64,000 nucleotides of DNA from Fischerella sp. PCC 9431 (GTDB lineage: Bacteria > Cyanobacteriota > Cyanobacteriia > Cyanobacteriales > Nostocaceae). Under the pieces are notes generated by a model. That model was not told where the DNA came from and searched no databases. It saw only the letters and a program-made list of their open reading frames with translations. Made by a program: the position numbers and the translations under genes. The stretch is from assembly GCF_000447295.1 (NCBI RefSeq), contig NZ_KE650771.1:2126469-2190468 (forward strand), in the 5' to 3' direction. Below, piece after piece: positions 63,259 to 64,000 of this stretch. The stretch's first letter is position 1. Each line of letters begins with the position of its first letter.

Positions 63259-64000
63259 ATGAAAGCTACAAACCGCAAGCTAAAAGAGGAGGAATTGCAT
63301 CAGGTTGAGGCGCGTTATCAGGCAGCTTTTCGTTGTAGTCCTGATCCAATCACAATTAGCACGCTTCAAGAAGGACGCTACATAGAAGTTAACGATAGCT
63401 TTGTGCAACTGAGTGGTTATCAACCTTCAGAAGTGATTGGACGTACAGCTTTTGAATTGAATCTTTGGGTAAATGCTAGCGATCGCACAAATTTACTGCA
63501 ACAGTTGCAAAATCAAGGATCTATTCGCAACCAAGAAATTAGATTTCGCAAAAAATCTGGTGAGTTGATTTTAGTACAAGTTGCAGCAGAAGTGATTGAG
63601 TTAGATGGTATTCCTTGTTTACTTGCAATCAGTCGTGACATCACCGAACGTAAACAAACTGAGGAATTATTGCATTTATCTGCTCAACGCGATCGCCTCT
63701 TAGCAAAAACATTAATGCGAATTCGCCAATCTCTCAACCTAGACGAAATTCTGCAAAATACTGTGACTGAAGTTCGGCAATTTTTACAAGCAGACAGGGT
63801 ATTTATTGCCCTGAATGATAGCCGTGATTTATTTAAAATGATAGCTGAGTCTGTCGATCCGCAATATCCATCTGTTTTGAGTTGGAAGAAAAAAGATCAA
63901 ACTATTTTGCAAGAATTAAGAACCAAATTCTTAACACAGCAGGTGCGTGTGGTTGAAGACATTACCCAAATCGCAGTATCTCCCCAACTAGCAGCACTTT
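63259..64000 (+). CDS. PAS-GAF sensor protein, 3' end beyond window
   Basis: 247 codons visible from the ATG of MKATNRKLKEEELHQVEARYQ, open to the window edge. PAS domain about 20-135 (AFRCSPDPITISTLQEGRYIEVNDSFVQLSGYQPSEVIGRTAFEL, ending LLAISRDITERKQTEELL), a coiled linker, then a GAF domain starting RIRQSLNLDEILQNTVTEVRQFLQADRVFIALN. The GAF is of the kind found in phytochrome-like kinases; the bilin cysteine region lies beyond the window. A histidine kinase or cyclase output is likely but not visible. Confidence 0.85.
   Translation, partial: MKATNRKLKEEELHQVEARYQAAFRCSPDPITISTLQEGRYIEVNDSFVQLSGYQPSEVIGRTAFELNLWVNASDRTNLLQQLQNQGSIRNQEIRFRKKSGELILVQVAAEVIELDGIPCLLAISRDITERKQTEELLHLSAQRDRLLAKTLMRIRQSLNLDEILQNTVTEVRQFLQADRVFIALNDSRDLFKMIAESVDPQYPSVLSWKKKDQTILQELRTKFLTQQVRVVEDITQIAVSPQLAAL

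Overview
The window looks like a chromosome segment of a filamentous, probably heterocyst-forming cyanobacterium (order Nostocales). The reasons are a high density of the octamer GCGATCGC (HIP1), heptamer short tandem repeats (STRR), cyanobacterial core genes (acsF, rpoZ, hisZ, a cyanobacterial-type hfq next to dapF, a DUF1818 gene), xisH/xisI-type genes and large phytochrome-style hybrid kinases. Genus cannot be fixed from the sequence alone.

Layout. 1-4400: a partial inverted-repeat element, STRRs, a MMADHC-like gene, a 57-residue gene, a cupin, a YdhR-like protein and an Ap4A phosphorylase. 4460-6930: a Rieske protein, the chlorophyll-pathway cyclase acsF and an outer-membrane-like protein. 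6950-14430: sensory block, with a hybrid kinase and a two-gene operon in which an ethylene-receptor-like hybrid kinase (1415 aa) overlaps a response regulator carrying a degenerate GGDEF domain. 14790-19115: a BON lipoprotein, a triplicated general-stress protein, a DOMON-like protein and a phosphotransferase. 19280-21240: decayed accessory island (xisH stub, broken BrnT toxin with intact antitoxin, a HEPN-like protein, a Uma2 nuclease). 21266-24451: N-acylglucosamine 2-epimerase, lipid kinase and DUF2459 protein. 24620-24950: complete 331-bp MITE-like element. 25300-30350: stress cassette (phosphoribosyltransferase, erythromycin-esterase-like protein, PEBP/YbhB, transketolase) followed by an internally deleted thioredoxin. 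31639-33640: ABC exporter. 34095-38000: Crp-family relic, M28 peptidase, a His-rich periplasmic protein beside a SafE/ferric-reductase-like membrane fusion, and a Uma2 nuclease. 38022-41360: hisZ operon with a DnaJ-TPR protein. 41438-47667: kinase relic, inositol monophosphatase, orphan ureG, acetamidase/formamidase, a half-size TauE transporter, rpoZ and conserved small genes.

47751-49040 is one of the two most interesting places. A tRNA-Pro(GGG) gene is followed within 7 bp by two successive TGT-initiated ends. Their internal TGTC motifs show a 20-bp period matching what I recall of type V-K CRISPR-associated transposon ends. Type I restriction (hsdR) stubs and a RelE-type toxin-antitoxin pair follow. 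No Cas12k, TnsB, TnsC or TniQ gene is present, so this looks like the scar of one or two insertions.

The other is 52890-58560, a conflict-type island. It holds a three-TM membrane protein, an HD phosphohydrolase fused to an Hsp90-like (GHKL) ATPase, a protease-propeptide-like protein, an orphan antitoxin, XisI and an unknown gene. The window ends in a DLH-family hydrolase, a methyltransferase, 1.3 kb of repeat-rich spacer and the 5' part of a PAS-GAF sensor gene cut by the window edge.

A theme of the window is decay. At least eight genes are stubs or carry internal deletions, several of the breakpoints sit at GCGATCGC octamers or STRRs, and three separate minisatellites share a 21-bp period.
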